Shown here in pieces: positions 24,703 through 32,023 of a stretch of 58,514 bases of DNA. The notes beneath the pieces were generated by a model. That model was not told the origin of the DNA, did not search any database, and saw only the letters and a program-made list of their open reading frames with translations. Numbering within the stretch: the stretch's first letter is position 1; the number at the start of each line of letters is the position of its first letter. The DNA is from Kovacikia minuta CCNUW1 (GTDB taxonomy: Bacteria > Cyanobacteriota > Cyanobacteriia > Leptolyngbyales > Leptolyngbyaceae): positions 1 to 58,514 of the forward strand of contig NZ_CP083584.1 in NCBI RefSeq assembly GCF_020091585.1, given 5' to 3'. The translations under genes were made by a program, and so were the position numbers.

Positions 24703-25077
24703 CTAAACCTGAGTAAACCGAAGGAGCCAACCCATTCCCATTCCTGAAAGAGAGACGCTTATCAAGATGAACAAAGTATACAACCAAGAAACTTGACATG
24801 TTCTGATTAGTTCTTGCCCCGCGAGGGCAGTGGTAAAAGCCCCACTATTTCCGAAGATCATGCCACCCAAAATTAGCAGTAGTGCAAAGATCCTTAGGAC
24901 ACTATTATTACCTCCTATACAGCCAGCCGCCGCCCCTGCCATCACCCCCAAACATAACAAAGTTAAATTAAATAGGTTAACAGGGAAGAATAATATGACG
25001 ACCACACACCAACTAAAGCTAAAAAGTAACAGTATCCCAATCTTTAGCTTTATGAGAATCGGATTGGATGTCTCCAT
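24703..25077 (-). CDS. Cassette 5: small four-TM membrane protein
   Basis: A 124-aa, strongly hydrophobic protein with four predicted membrane helices (about residues 10-30, 34-54, 62-84 and 97-119), rich in L, I, G and with a few cysteines. No conserved motif is recognised. It is the last cassette gene and reads away from attI, with about 90 bp of leader between the preceding attC and its ATG, room for its own promoter. Many distal cassettes are silent unless they carry a promoter. A membrane-acting defence or stress role is possible but not shown. Confidence 0.65.
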   Translation of the reverse strand: METSNPILIKLKIGILLLFSFSWCVVVILFFPVNLFNLTLLCLGVMAGAAAGCIGGNNSVLRIFALLLILGGMIFGNSGAFTTALAGQELIRTCQVSWLYTLFILISVSLSGMGMGWLLRFTQV

Positions 25078-25161
25078 AATAAAAATAGCTCGAAGGAAAC
25101 TTTAAACTGAACAATGCTAACGGCAAATCTTTCAACTGCTAGTTCACTGACAATTGAAGCC

Positions 25162-25244
25162 AGCTAACGTTGCTGTTCAGCAGTTATCGAAAACATTAAA
25201 CACTCAGCTAACTTTACCAGTCCGCTGCAACAGCGTTGTTGTGC
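25162..25244 (-). repeat. attC site of cassette 4
   Basis: AGCTAAC (25162-25168) is the left core and GTTGTGC (25238-25244) the right core on the plus strand. The arms AACGTTGCTGTTCAGCAG and CCGCTGCAACAGCGTTG pair with one unpaired C (G on the cassette strand). The sequence after the R' core (GTTAGCTGGCTTCA) equals that at attI, supporting an integrase-made junction. Confidence 0.75.
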
Positions 25245-25252
25245 TGCGCCTA

Positions 25253-25837
25253 TTACGGTTGCGAAGTTCTCTTCCATTTTGGCTTATGGCTGAACCGCGT
25301 CATTGATAGAAGAGCAGCAAGAGAACCTAAGGCAACTAGACTCGTAATCCAGACCACATATAAACTTGGCTTGAAATGGTTTGGATAAACTTTGTAGAAA
25401 ACACCTAATGCAATCACATTGCACGCACAAACCAATACTGCACAGGTAAAGTCATGAAAGCGACGTGCTTTATTTGCTGTTGTTGTCCATCGAGTCTCGG
25501 TGTTATAACTCGGCAACTCCAAACTCGTGTTATTTAACTGCTCTAACTCTGATAGGTATTGTCGAAGATTTGTGAGTATTTGTTCGTATTTATAATTGAG
25601 AAGAACTAAACACACAGAAGCAATTGAGAAGCCATAGATGAGCCATTCAATCAATAATGTACTCGGTTCTTCAACTCGCTTCGATGCAACAAGTGCTGCA
25701 ATCAACCCCACAACAAGCGTAATGTAAAGCGATAGAGCATGTTGCCTTTGCCCGATTCGTGCATTCAATTCGTTATATGCAGCAATGTAACGATAATTTG
25801 CTGAAACATGATCGGTAGTGGATACGGATTGCTTCAT
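25253..25837 (-). CDS. Cassette 4: four-TM protein, SLATT-like layout
   Basis: The start at 25837 (MKQSVSTTDHVSANYRYIAA) is favoured by a GGAG ribosome site 9 nt ahead; the frame is open further to 25873. The 194-aa protein has an amphipathic N-terminal helix, a first pair of membrane helices (about residues 34-54 and 62-82), a helical cytoplasmic segment with leucine repeats (ILTNLRQYLSELEQLNN), and a second pair (about 125-145 and 155-177). A helix before two TM segments followed by a coiled region recalls SLATT-type membrane effectors of defence systems, but this is only a layout similarity. It fills one cassette alone, so it must act by itself or with host factors. Confidence 0.65.
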   Translation of the reverse strand: MKQSVSTTDHVSANYRYIAAYNELNARIGQRQHALSLYITLVVGLIAALVASKRVEEPSTLLIEWLIYGFSIASVCLVLLNYKYEQILTNLRQYLSELEQLNNTSLELPSYNTETRWTTTANKARRFHDFTCAVLVCACNVIALGVFYKVYPNHFKPSLYVVWITSLVALGSLAALLSMTRFSHKPKWKRTSQP

Positions 25838-25981
25838 CTTTAATCGCTCCAGGAGATTGGCTTTGCAGCACAAGGAACGTTCAAATTCTAACTCAGTAAA
25901 TCGTCACTCATCAGCCTTGAATTTTGTACTGAACTCAAACAGATAAGGCTGAAATCACTGCCTTCACACACAATCTAAGCC

Positions 25982-26070
25982 GCACAACGTTCGCGCTCAC
26001 CGGACGCAGAAAACCTTTGCAACTCAACCGACTATAATTGGGGCGTTCCGGTGCAGCGCGGTTGTTAGAC
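25982..26070 (-). repeat. attC site of cassette 3
   Basis: The plus-strand cores are GCACAAC (25982-25988) and GTTAGAC (26064-26070). The arms CGTTCGCGCTCACCGGA and TTCCGGTGCAGCGCGGTTG are complementary except for one extra C on the plus strand. This is the clearest fold of the five. Confidence 0.8.
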
Positions 26071-26090
26071 CGTCTAGTATTTCACGATGC

Positions 26091-28187
26091 TCAATCTCGA
26101 ACGATTTTCTCGATTACGAATTTCATTCCATCCGGCTTATAGTTTAACTCCGCCATACGTGTGACAATCAAATTTCTGAAAACTTCATAGCCTGTTGTTA
26201 TCCCCTCTAGATCTACAAGTCTCTTCAGAATGTCTCTTCCAGGCAGTTTATTTTTCCACGAGCCGTCCGCAAAGCACCTTTCATATTCAGTTCTGAAAGA
26301 TTGTTCCTGTTCAACCAGCGAAGCTTCCGACAGCGTGTTGCCAATGAGCGCATTAATCTTGATTGCAGAGCGATTGGCTGCATCATGCAGTTCTTTGCCA
26401 ATTGTTAGCGTCTCAGGTGGAAATCCTAAAGATATCGCTCCCACAATTTTTGAGTTTACGTGTCCACGCATTTTATGAATAAGCATACTTGGTACAACCT
26501 GTCTGGCAGCAGTGTTTAGCTTAGACTCAATATCCACTGCGGTATTTTTATTCGTTAGCTTCAACGAATTCAGAACATCCGCAATTATTTGACTGTGAAG
26601 AAGGTAGTTCTCAATGTGATACACATCCCACTCAAATCTGTTAACGCCTTTGGTGTTGTCTATTCCTTCTTCGCTATCGCTATCTACGATTGCGTAAAAC
26701 TTTGTTGGCAGATCGCCGTTTGCATGTGCACGCTCCAATATTTCATGCAGCACTTTTACTCTCATTTTATTGGAGCCAGAAAGTAGGTTAATTCCTCGAA
26801 GCTCATCTCTGAACAGGGTGCTGGCGATCGTTTTATCAAAGTCAGAGTCACCGCCACCCTCAAAAATTATCGCCTTTCCTCCAGGGCGGTATGCAGCAAG
26901 ATCGCCAACCAAATCAGCCATCACCATTTCGAGGTCTTGGTTTACAGTCAATGGTCGCAATTGAGACACACCAGGGGTCTCCGATCCACACGGAATCATG
27001 TGGAACACATTAAATCCTGGTTTGCCTACAGCTTCTCGAATCAATGCGTCAGAGTGTGTTACCAGCCAGAGTTGGTTTTGTAATGCTTCACCCAAGTGCT
27101 TCCTATAGAATTCTGGGAGTCCTCGGATCAGTCTTGGATTTAGGTGAAGCTCTGGTTCATCAAGCAAAATTATTGAATCTCTCGGAGCGGAGCTTCTAAT
27201 GCGTAAATATCCATACAAAATCTCTTTCTCGCCAGAACTTAACTCATCCAGATCATGTTCAGTGCCAGATGGGGTGATTACTGGGAAAGCAAGACTTCCA
27301 TCAGGCGTAGGCTGAGGACCAAGAAACTGTTTTTCTGGGAAAAATGATTGAAACAGTTCCTTGAGTGTTTCCGATAGAGAAGAGGATGGAGGACTTGTAT
27401 CGGTTGAGGCTTTCTCTGCAAGAAGCTCCTTGATAAAGTTACCTGCCATCTCGCTTTTTACGTTATTGTACTTATTATTGTAGTTATATAGAGTGTGTTG
27501 ACTATATTGCTGGTTTGCTTGATCCAAGCTTAAATTAATACCTTGAACGGTCTCGCGCCCATAGTGGCGCTGTGCCCCATGAAAGTCGATAACGCCAATT
27601 TGTCGCGGTTTGTAGTTCGTAAAAATTACTGAAAGTAAGTCCGATCCGTTGATATTTATTTGTCCATTTGGCGAGATCTCAACTCTTCCAACAACACTCG
27701 TTGCAGTCAGTTCAGACAAAAGATTAGGCAATCCAGCTTCTACACGCGCAGTCACTTCCGGTTGGCGCTCTCGAAATTGATGAGCAAAAAGTGCCTTTTG
27801 GTAGCCGCCATACTGGAACGCTTCAGGAAGGAGCATTTGCCAAATTGCCTCCTCAAGCAAAGAGGCTGCATTCTCATGTATGTAAGATTTCTCATTGTCT
27901 CGGAGTTGGAAAATGCATTCTATTACCGCAGACTTTGTCGAATCATTGAACAAGCCTCTCAGATTTTTTGAGCCTCCATGCAGTTGGATTGCAAATTCGC
28001 TGAAGAAATGTTGCCATTCATTTTGCTGATATCCGCCATAAGTGCTTTTCAAGAGGCGTATTGCATCGAAAATGCAGGACTTTCCTGAACCGTTCTGACC
28101 AGCAATAATAATCGTGTCTCCAAGAGACCTTGCTTCAAGCTTTTGAACGCCACGAAAATTTTCGATAAGAAGCGAGTCAATTTTCAT
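26091..28187 (-). CDS. Cassette 3: OLD-like AAA ATPase with TOPRIM/DUF4435-like region
   Basis: A 698-aa protein. The ABC-type ATPase has Walker A AGQNGSGKSCIFDA (about residues 29-42), signature-like LDELSSGEKEILYGY (about 310-324), Walker B IILLDEPELHLNPR (about 336-349) and switch WLVTHSD (about 370). The C-terminal part has AIIFEGGGDSDFDK (about 440) and FYAIVDSDSE (about 495), the spacing of TOPRIM or DUF4435-type metal-binding acids (E...D-x-D). OLD-family proteins with this build are DNA nucleases used in phage defence. It occupies a single cassette with its own attC. It may be a stand-alone defence gene. All ATPase motifs look intact. Confidence 0.8.
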   Translation of the reverse strand: MKIDSLLIENFRGVQKLEARSLGDTIIIAGQNGSGKSCIFDAIRLLKSTYGGYQQNEWQHFFSEFAIQLHGGSKNLRGLFNDSTKSAVIECIFQLRDNEKSYIHENAASLLEEAIWQMLLPEAFQYGGYQKALFAHQFRERQPEVTARVEAGLPNLLSELTATSVVGRVEISPNGQININGSDLLSVIFTNYKPRQIGVIDFHGAQRHYGRETVQGINLSLDQANQQYSQHTLYNYNNKYNNVKSEMAGNFIKELLAEKASTDTSPPSSSLSETLKELFQSFFPEKQFLGPQPTPDGSLAFPVITPSGTEHDLDELSSGEKEILYGYLRIRSSAPRDSIILLDEPELHLNPRLIRGLPEFYRKHLGEALQNQLWLVTHSDALIREAVGKPGFNVFHMIPCGSETPGVSQLRPLTVNQDLEMVMADLVGDLAAYRPGGKAIIFEGGGDSDFDKTIASTLFRDELRGINLLSGSNKMRVKVLHEILERAHANGDLPTKFYAIVDSDSEEGIDNTKGVNRFEWDVYHIENYLLHSQIIADVLNSLKLTNKNTAVDIESKLNTAARQVVPSMLIHKMRGHVNSKIVGAISLGFPPETLTIGKELHDAANRSAIKINALIGNTLSEASLVEQEQSFRTEYERCFADGSWKNKLPGRDILKRLVDLEGITTGYEVFRNLIVTRMAELNYKPDGMKFVIEKIVRD

Positions 28188-28477
28188 TTTTCTAGCTGTG
28201 AGCTGTTTTTTATGGTCGGTCTAAATATCTAATGTTTAAGATGTACGACCACTGTAAGAGTAGATTTACTACTTTCGTGATATTCACCTATAGTTAAATA
28301 TCACAGCTAGTGTGGATCACCCAACCTTTTTGAATAGATACCTCAAATATAGTGCCTTGCACCTAATTTAAGGCTTTTTATTTCTTTTACTCAATCGCTG
28401 CTGCACTCAATCAATGCAGAAAAGCAGACTTGGTATTAGTAGACAAGTATGCAGCTACGCCCTACTGATAATTTGAG

Positions 28478-28566
28478 GTCTAACGTTGCCCATCACCCGC
28501 CGCTAATAATCTCTCGAACTTAACCAATACCCTTGATGCGTTCGGTGTGCATGGGCGTTGTTAGCT
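28478..28566 (-). repeat. attC site of cassette 2
   Basis: GTCTAAC (28478-28484), a consensus R' core, pairs with GTTAGCT (28560-28566). The arms AACGTTGCCCATCACCC and CGGTGTGCATGGGCGTTG are complementary with extra bases on the plus-strand right arm. The cassette-strand L'' begins AGCTAACAACGCCC, similar to the other sites. Confidence 0.8.
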
Positions 28567-28573
28567 GGTGTTT

Positions 28574-28843
28574 CTACAATTGATCAAGAAGCAGATCGTA
28601 TTCTGCGTGAGAACCGACCCAAAACCAGATCACCGTGTCATTTTCTAATTGACCAACAGCACGATAGTCTTTGTTGATGCGTGCAGAATAAATGGGCAAC
28701 TTTGGATGAACTTTCTTGAATCGCAAGCTTGGGTAGCTTGGGTCTTGTTTGAATTGCCGATACGCTTTACGAGTCTGCTCTTGAATTAATTCTGGAAGAT
28801 CAGCAAATAGTTCCCGGAACCGAGCAGTGGTGCGAGACTTCAC
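28574..28843 (-). CDS. Cassette 2: RelE/ParE-superfamily toxin
   Basis: An 89-aa protein with the RelE/ParE fold pattern: N-terminal helical hairpin (RFRELFADLPELIQEQTRKA, YRQFKQDPSYPSLRFKKV) then strands (IYSARINKDYRAVGQL, DTVIWFWVGSHAEYDLLL). Charged residues R and H in the strands fit the ribosome-dependent mRNA interferase branch, though the exact branch is uncertain. Its ATG overlaps the antitoxin stop (ATGA), the usual order with antitoxin first. Its end lies only 8 bp from the attC, as is typical for cassette genes. Toxin-antitoxin cassettes are known to stabilise integron arrays by punishing loss. Confidence 0.85.
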   Translation of the reverse strand: MKSRTTARFRELFADLPELIQEQTRKAYRQFKQDPSYPSLRFKKVHPKLPIYSARINKDYRAVGQLENDTVIWFWVGSHAEYDLLLDQL

Positions 28844-29058
28844 AATGTTTCTGGGTCTAATTCTTGAGTTTTACCTGCCCGATATTCTGCCATTGCCTCG
28901 GCTGCCAACTGAGCCAGCAAATCTGGAGAGCGGGCAAAGGATTCGTCCCACCGTTGCTCCTCTTCGATTTCTTCCAGAATTAAGGTTGCGATCGCATCCT
29001 GCTTGTCGATCGGCAAAGTCTTCAGTCGGGCGATCGCTGCTTCGAGTAATTCAGTCAC
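28840..29058 (-). CDS. Cassette 2: antitoxin of the RelE/ParE pair
   Basis: A 72-aa acidic helical protein (MTELLEAAIARLKTLPIDKQDAIATLILEE...) of a kind common in front of RelE/ParE toxins in cyanobacteria. The N-terminal segment (LKTLPIDKQDAIA) is the conserved part; the C-terminal tail would wrap the toxin. The gene overlaps the toxin start by 4 nt. It has no recognisable RHH or HTH, so autoregulation may need the complex. About 200 bp separate it from the upstream 151-aa gene, enough for its own promoter. Confidence 0.8.
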   Translation of the reverse strand: MTELLEAAIARLKTLPIDKQDAIATLILEEIEEEQRWDESFARSPDLLAQLAAEAMAEYRAGKTQELDPETL

Positions 29059-29261
29059 AGCTTATAAATTCCCAAGAGCGCAACATTATTCTATTATCAC
29101 TTAACTCAGCAAGAGGCAGTTAAAGTGTAGAACCATTGCTTGCTGCAAGAGTTAATGGCTAGCCGCCTGAGCGAGTCCAATGCTGCTTGTTGTATTGCCG
29201 TTGGTCAGTGATGCACAACATTTAGCTAATCAGTTGCCTAATTTAGCAGTGTACTAATGTT

Positions 29262-29717
29262 TTACGAGGGAAGTATTTGCTCCCACGGAGAATCGCTGAA
29301 TGACAACAATCGGTTTCCGTCGACAAGAGGCACTCCGTCGGTTAAGCCTACAATGATTTTAGCAATATCAAAGATGAGCTCCGCAGTTTCGGGGACAGGA
29401 TCGGGGTCCTCTTTGAAGTCCCAGTTAATTTCAAAACGAGCGTTAGTCTGACGAATTTTTAGAATTTCAGACGCAGGGACTCCAGCCAATTCTAAACTGT
29501 CAGCCATTTCTTGTGCTTCTTCTTGATCAGTCTGTTCTGTGCTTGAATATACGCGCACTGGTGCCCAATCATATAGCCCGACAGTGAAATACGAGCGCCC
29601 GTCTCCCTCTATAAGCCAATTGGGATGGCTAGACCGAATTACGGCTCTTATCTCTTGGCAGCTTACAGATTTAACTGAAGTGTTATACACAATATAAACA
29701 TTAACTTCGCTACTCAT
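29262..29717 (-). CDS. Cassette 2: unknown 151-aa protein
   Basis: A mixed alpha/beta, acidic protein (MSSEVNVYIVYNTSVKS...) with no recognised motif. It starts 29 bp from the preceding attC, so it is the leading gene of cassette 2 and may be driven by the integron promoter. No attC could be found between it and the toxin-antitoxin pair 203 bp further, so the three genes probably travel together. The segment DWAPVRVYSSTEQTDQEEAQ suggests a small substrate-binding or immunity-type fold, but this is not a claim. Confidence 0.6.
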   Translation of the reverse strand: MSSEVNVYIVYNTSVKSVSCQEIRAVIRSSHPNWLIEGDGRSYFTVGLYDWAPVRVYSSTEQTDQEEAQEMADSLELAGVPASEILKIRQTNARFEINWDFKEDPDPVPETAELIFDIAKIIVGLTDGVPLVDGNRLLSFSDSPWEQILPS

Positions 29718-29745
29718 TGATGACCTCTTGATTTGCTGGAAATCC

Positions 29746-29831
29746 AGCTAACGGTGAAGTTGTGCGGCGGCAGACAACCTCGAACTCCCACCAATAACCC
29801 TTGTGCCGTCCGCACCAACGTAGTGTTAGCT
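29746..29831 (-). repeat. attC site of cassette 1
   Basis: AGCTAAC (29746-29752) and GTTAGCT (29825-29831) are the outer cores. The arms GGTGAAGTTGTGCGG and CCGCACCAACGTAGTG pair with a single unpaired C on the plus strand (G on the cassette strand). It separates the restriction-modification cassette from cassette 2. Confidence 0.8.
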
Positions 29832-29849
29832 GGCTGCCGCACACCTCAA

Positions 29850-30713
29850 TTACCAATTATGGGAGCTACTGACCCAATCTACGAGATCTAGAAGATGAAC
29901 TAAATCTCCATTATGGTTTACAACAGTTGTAGCTAAAGGTGCGTGTAAATGTACTAGATAATCAACATCAGCGGATGGTTCTAGTGGTAAAGTTTGAGCT
30001 ACAACTTTTTTTAGGCGTGCAGGGTTCATCTCTGCTGTTATGCCAAAAAAGTGAATATTAGGATTAATCTGTTTGGCAGCACTCATGTAAGCTCTGGCTT
30101 CTTCAAGCAAATCAACTCGATCGTGTCGATAAGCCCATCGAGTCGAACAGAGAGCAACTGGAAGATCATTGCGATATGCAACAATATCTATTCTGGGATT
30201 TTTAGAGCGAAGATTAAATTGATTACCAGGAAGCAGAATATAGGGATTGACTTCTTCTTGTACTGTAATTTGAGGATCACCGTATCGTGCTAAAAGCTCT
30301 GCAATAATGGAGCGGAAAGAGTGTCCTCTAGGGTTATTGGGCTGAATAGATAGTGCTTTCATGAATATGCCAAGCTCATTACATAGATTTTGCCTGGGAA
30401 TATTCAGTTTCTGGGCTATGTAATCACCAACAAGCGTTGATTCTTGTAGAGCTTGATTTGGGCTACCATTAGCTAAAAGCTTGTAGTCATTTCTTTCACG
30501 TAAAACAGGCTGATTATAATACTGAACCCAGGTTTTTCTCAGCTCGTCCCATATTTCGCAAGTCATAAGCTGCCTAGAAATGGCAAGCCATGCTTCATTA
30601 AGTCCCCAACCCTTGCTAGTTAAGTCATTTATGAACGCTTGTACAGCCGCTTCTGCATTTCGATTATTTGTAGGTACTCGTGGCATATCGACTAGATCTA
30701 GAACTAACTGCAA
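29850..30713 (-). CDS. Cassette 1: putative type II restriction endonuclease
   Basis: A 287-aa protein overlapping the end of the methyltransferase gene by 50 nt (22 nt if the inner ATG at 30686 is used), the usual packing of a type II R-M pair. A helical N-terminal domain is followed by a PD-(D/E)xK-like core: LRSKNPRIDIVAYRND (Asp at about residue 173), then PVALCSTRWAYRHDRVD, in which the usual Lys region is replaced by a Ser/Arg/Arg cluster, a variant seen in some type II enzymes. The final part has FFGITAEMNPARL. It would cut the same site that the methylase protects. The target is unknown. It ends 18 bp from its attC. Confidence 0.75.
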   Translation of the reverse strand: MQLVLDLVDMPRVPTNNRNAEAAVQAFINDLTSKGWGLNEAWLAISRQLMTCEIWDELRKTWVQYYNQPVLRERNDYKLLANGSPNQALQESTLVGDYIAQKLNIPRQNLCNELGIFMKALSIQPNNPRGHSFRSIIAELLARYGDPQITVQEEVNPYILLPGNQFNLRSKNPRIDIVAYRNDLPVALCSTRWAYRHDRVDLLEEARAYMSAAKQINPNIHFFGITAEMNPARLKKVVAQTLPLEPSADVDYLVHLHAPLATTVVNHNGDLVHLLDLVDWVSSSHNW

Positions 30714-31695
30714 ACACTTTTTTAGTTGTTGTAAGCACTCTAAATAATTCTCTTCCTACTGATGCCGCAACGGGTGGAGGAAAAGCATTGCCAACTTGTC
30801 TGTATGCAGCCGTTTTCTTCCCTGAGAAAAACCAACTATCAGGAAAACCTTGAAGCCGAGCGCACATTCTCACTGTTAAACATGGATTACCATTAAAGTC
30901 AGGTTGAGGGGCTGACTGGGCTATTAAATGCCCATTAACTCCTAGAGATTCCCATGCTTTCTTTGCTCTCGTTGGACCAAGATCGGGACCGCCGTGTTTC
31001 TTACTCCCTCCAACTAAAGTGGGTGCAATTCTATTGGCTTTTTGTTTCCATTCATCAACTTGCTTCCAACCATTCTCAGCCATTAAATCATAAAGAATTT
31101 CACCTACAGTAGGAGGGGTAATCTCCAGAGGGTGAGACCAAGAAAAATCTGATGCTAAATTTTTCTCAAGTGCGACTAGCACAACACGAGGTCGTAATTG
31201 AGAAACACCGTAGTTGCAAGCATTTAATAGATTCCAAACGGAGGCGTAGCCCATCTTGCGAAGTTGCCCCTGCAACTCAGATCTAAAGTCATTAAATCTA
31301 GGTTCTAGTAAGCCAGGAACATTTTCGATCATTATTCCTCTGGGCTTTACTTCATCTATGATTTCTAGTGCCACAGGGAAAAGATTTCTTTCATCATCAG
31401 AACCGAGTTGCTTACCTGCCTTTGAAAATGGTGGGCAAGGTAAACCCGCTGCTAGTAAATCAACACCTTCAAAAGGTTTTGCATTCCATGTTCTAAGATC
31501 TTCTAAATAAACATTAGCTTCTTTAAAGTTTTCTCTAAGTGTCGCTGCACAGTTTTGATCATCATCAACAAGAGCGAGAGGTTGAAATCCTGCTGAGTGT
31601 AATCCTAATGCTTGTCCACCAGCACCAGCACACAGTTCAACAGCCGTCAAAGATGTAGAGTTGTTCAGGAAGGGAAGAACAAGTTGCTCTGCCAT
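30664..31695 (-). CDS. Cassette 1: DNA cytosine-5 methyltransferase
   Basis: A 343-aa C5 methylase. Motifs in order: I VELCAGAGGQALGL (about residues 19-32, SAM binding), IV GLPCPPFSKAG (about 79-89, catalytic Cys), VI ENVPGL (about 123-128), VIII QLRPRVVLVAL (about 165-175), a short target-recognition region (about 200-280), then IX/X MCARLQGFPDSW and RQVGNAFPPPVAASV. It protects host DNA from the enzyme encoded next to it. It is the first cassette gene, about 110 bp from the attI core, so it is best placed for expression from the integron promoter. A complete R-M pair in one cassette is a large cassette but known in principle. Confidence 0.95.
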   Translation of the reverse strand: MAEQLVLPFLNNSTSLTAVELCAGAGGQALGLHSAGFQPLALVDDDQNCAATLRENFKEANVYLEDLRTWNAKPFEGVDLLAAGLPCPPFSKAGKQLGSDDERNLFPVALEIIDEVKPRGIMIENVPGLLEPRFNDFRSELQGQLRKMGYASVWNLLNACNYGVSQLRPRVVLVALEKNLASDFSWSHPLEITPPTVGEILYDLMAENGWKQVDEWKQKANRIAPTLVGGSKKHGGPDLGPTRAKKAWESLGVNGHLIAQSAPQPDFNGNPCLTVRMCARLQGFPDSWFFSGKKTAAYRQVGNAFPPPVAASVGRELFRVLTTTKKVFAVSSRSSRYATSTYK

Positions 31696-31805
31696 AGCAG
31701 GTTATTCCAGCCACGCCACATATTGCGCCTCATTGTACCACTAGAACAGGTGTACAGGCACGACAGATAGCTTAGAAGCACTATTCCCACAGATAACCTG
31801 AAGCC

Positions 31806-32023
31806 AGCTAACAATTAATAGACAGAATTTTTCAGCCTAAGATCCCAAAATGGGTAGATAGGCAGAACAATTCAGCCTAAGATCCCAAATCACTACTTAT
31901 GCCGATTATTTCCGCATAATACGCCGATTAAGCTGATTAGCGAGAATCTTTCCGCATATTTTCAGATCCCTTATACGGACGAGCAAATGTACTATTGGAT
32001 ACACGGTACATCTACTTGTCTCT
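31806..32023. promoter_or_regulatory. attI candidate and intI/cassette promoter region
   Basis: The core AGCTAAC (31806-31812, GTTAGCT on the cassette strand) marks the attI-cassette junction. To its right, two direct repeats with 40-bp period share TTCAGCCTAAGATCCCAAA (31831-31849 and 31871-31889), placed as accessory IntI-binding repeats are in known attI sites. Nearer intI, GCCGATTA and TTTCCGCATA each occur twice. Promoters for intI and for the cassettes should be here or inside intI. I did not find a LexA-type box. Confidence 0.65.

Noticed and set aside
25102-25172. Extra CTAACGG and AGCTAAC cores near cassette 5 start as another attC
   Set aside because: Only one core has a matching partner arm with the unpaired base; the additional core at about 25108 has no complementary arm at the right distance.
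29100-29261. attC between the 151-aa gene and the toxin-antitoxin pair
   Set aside because: I looked for AAC...GTT arms of 15-20 nt and found only same-direction similarity (GCTTGCTGC and GCTGCTTG), not complementary arms.
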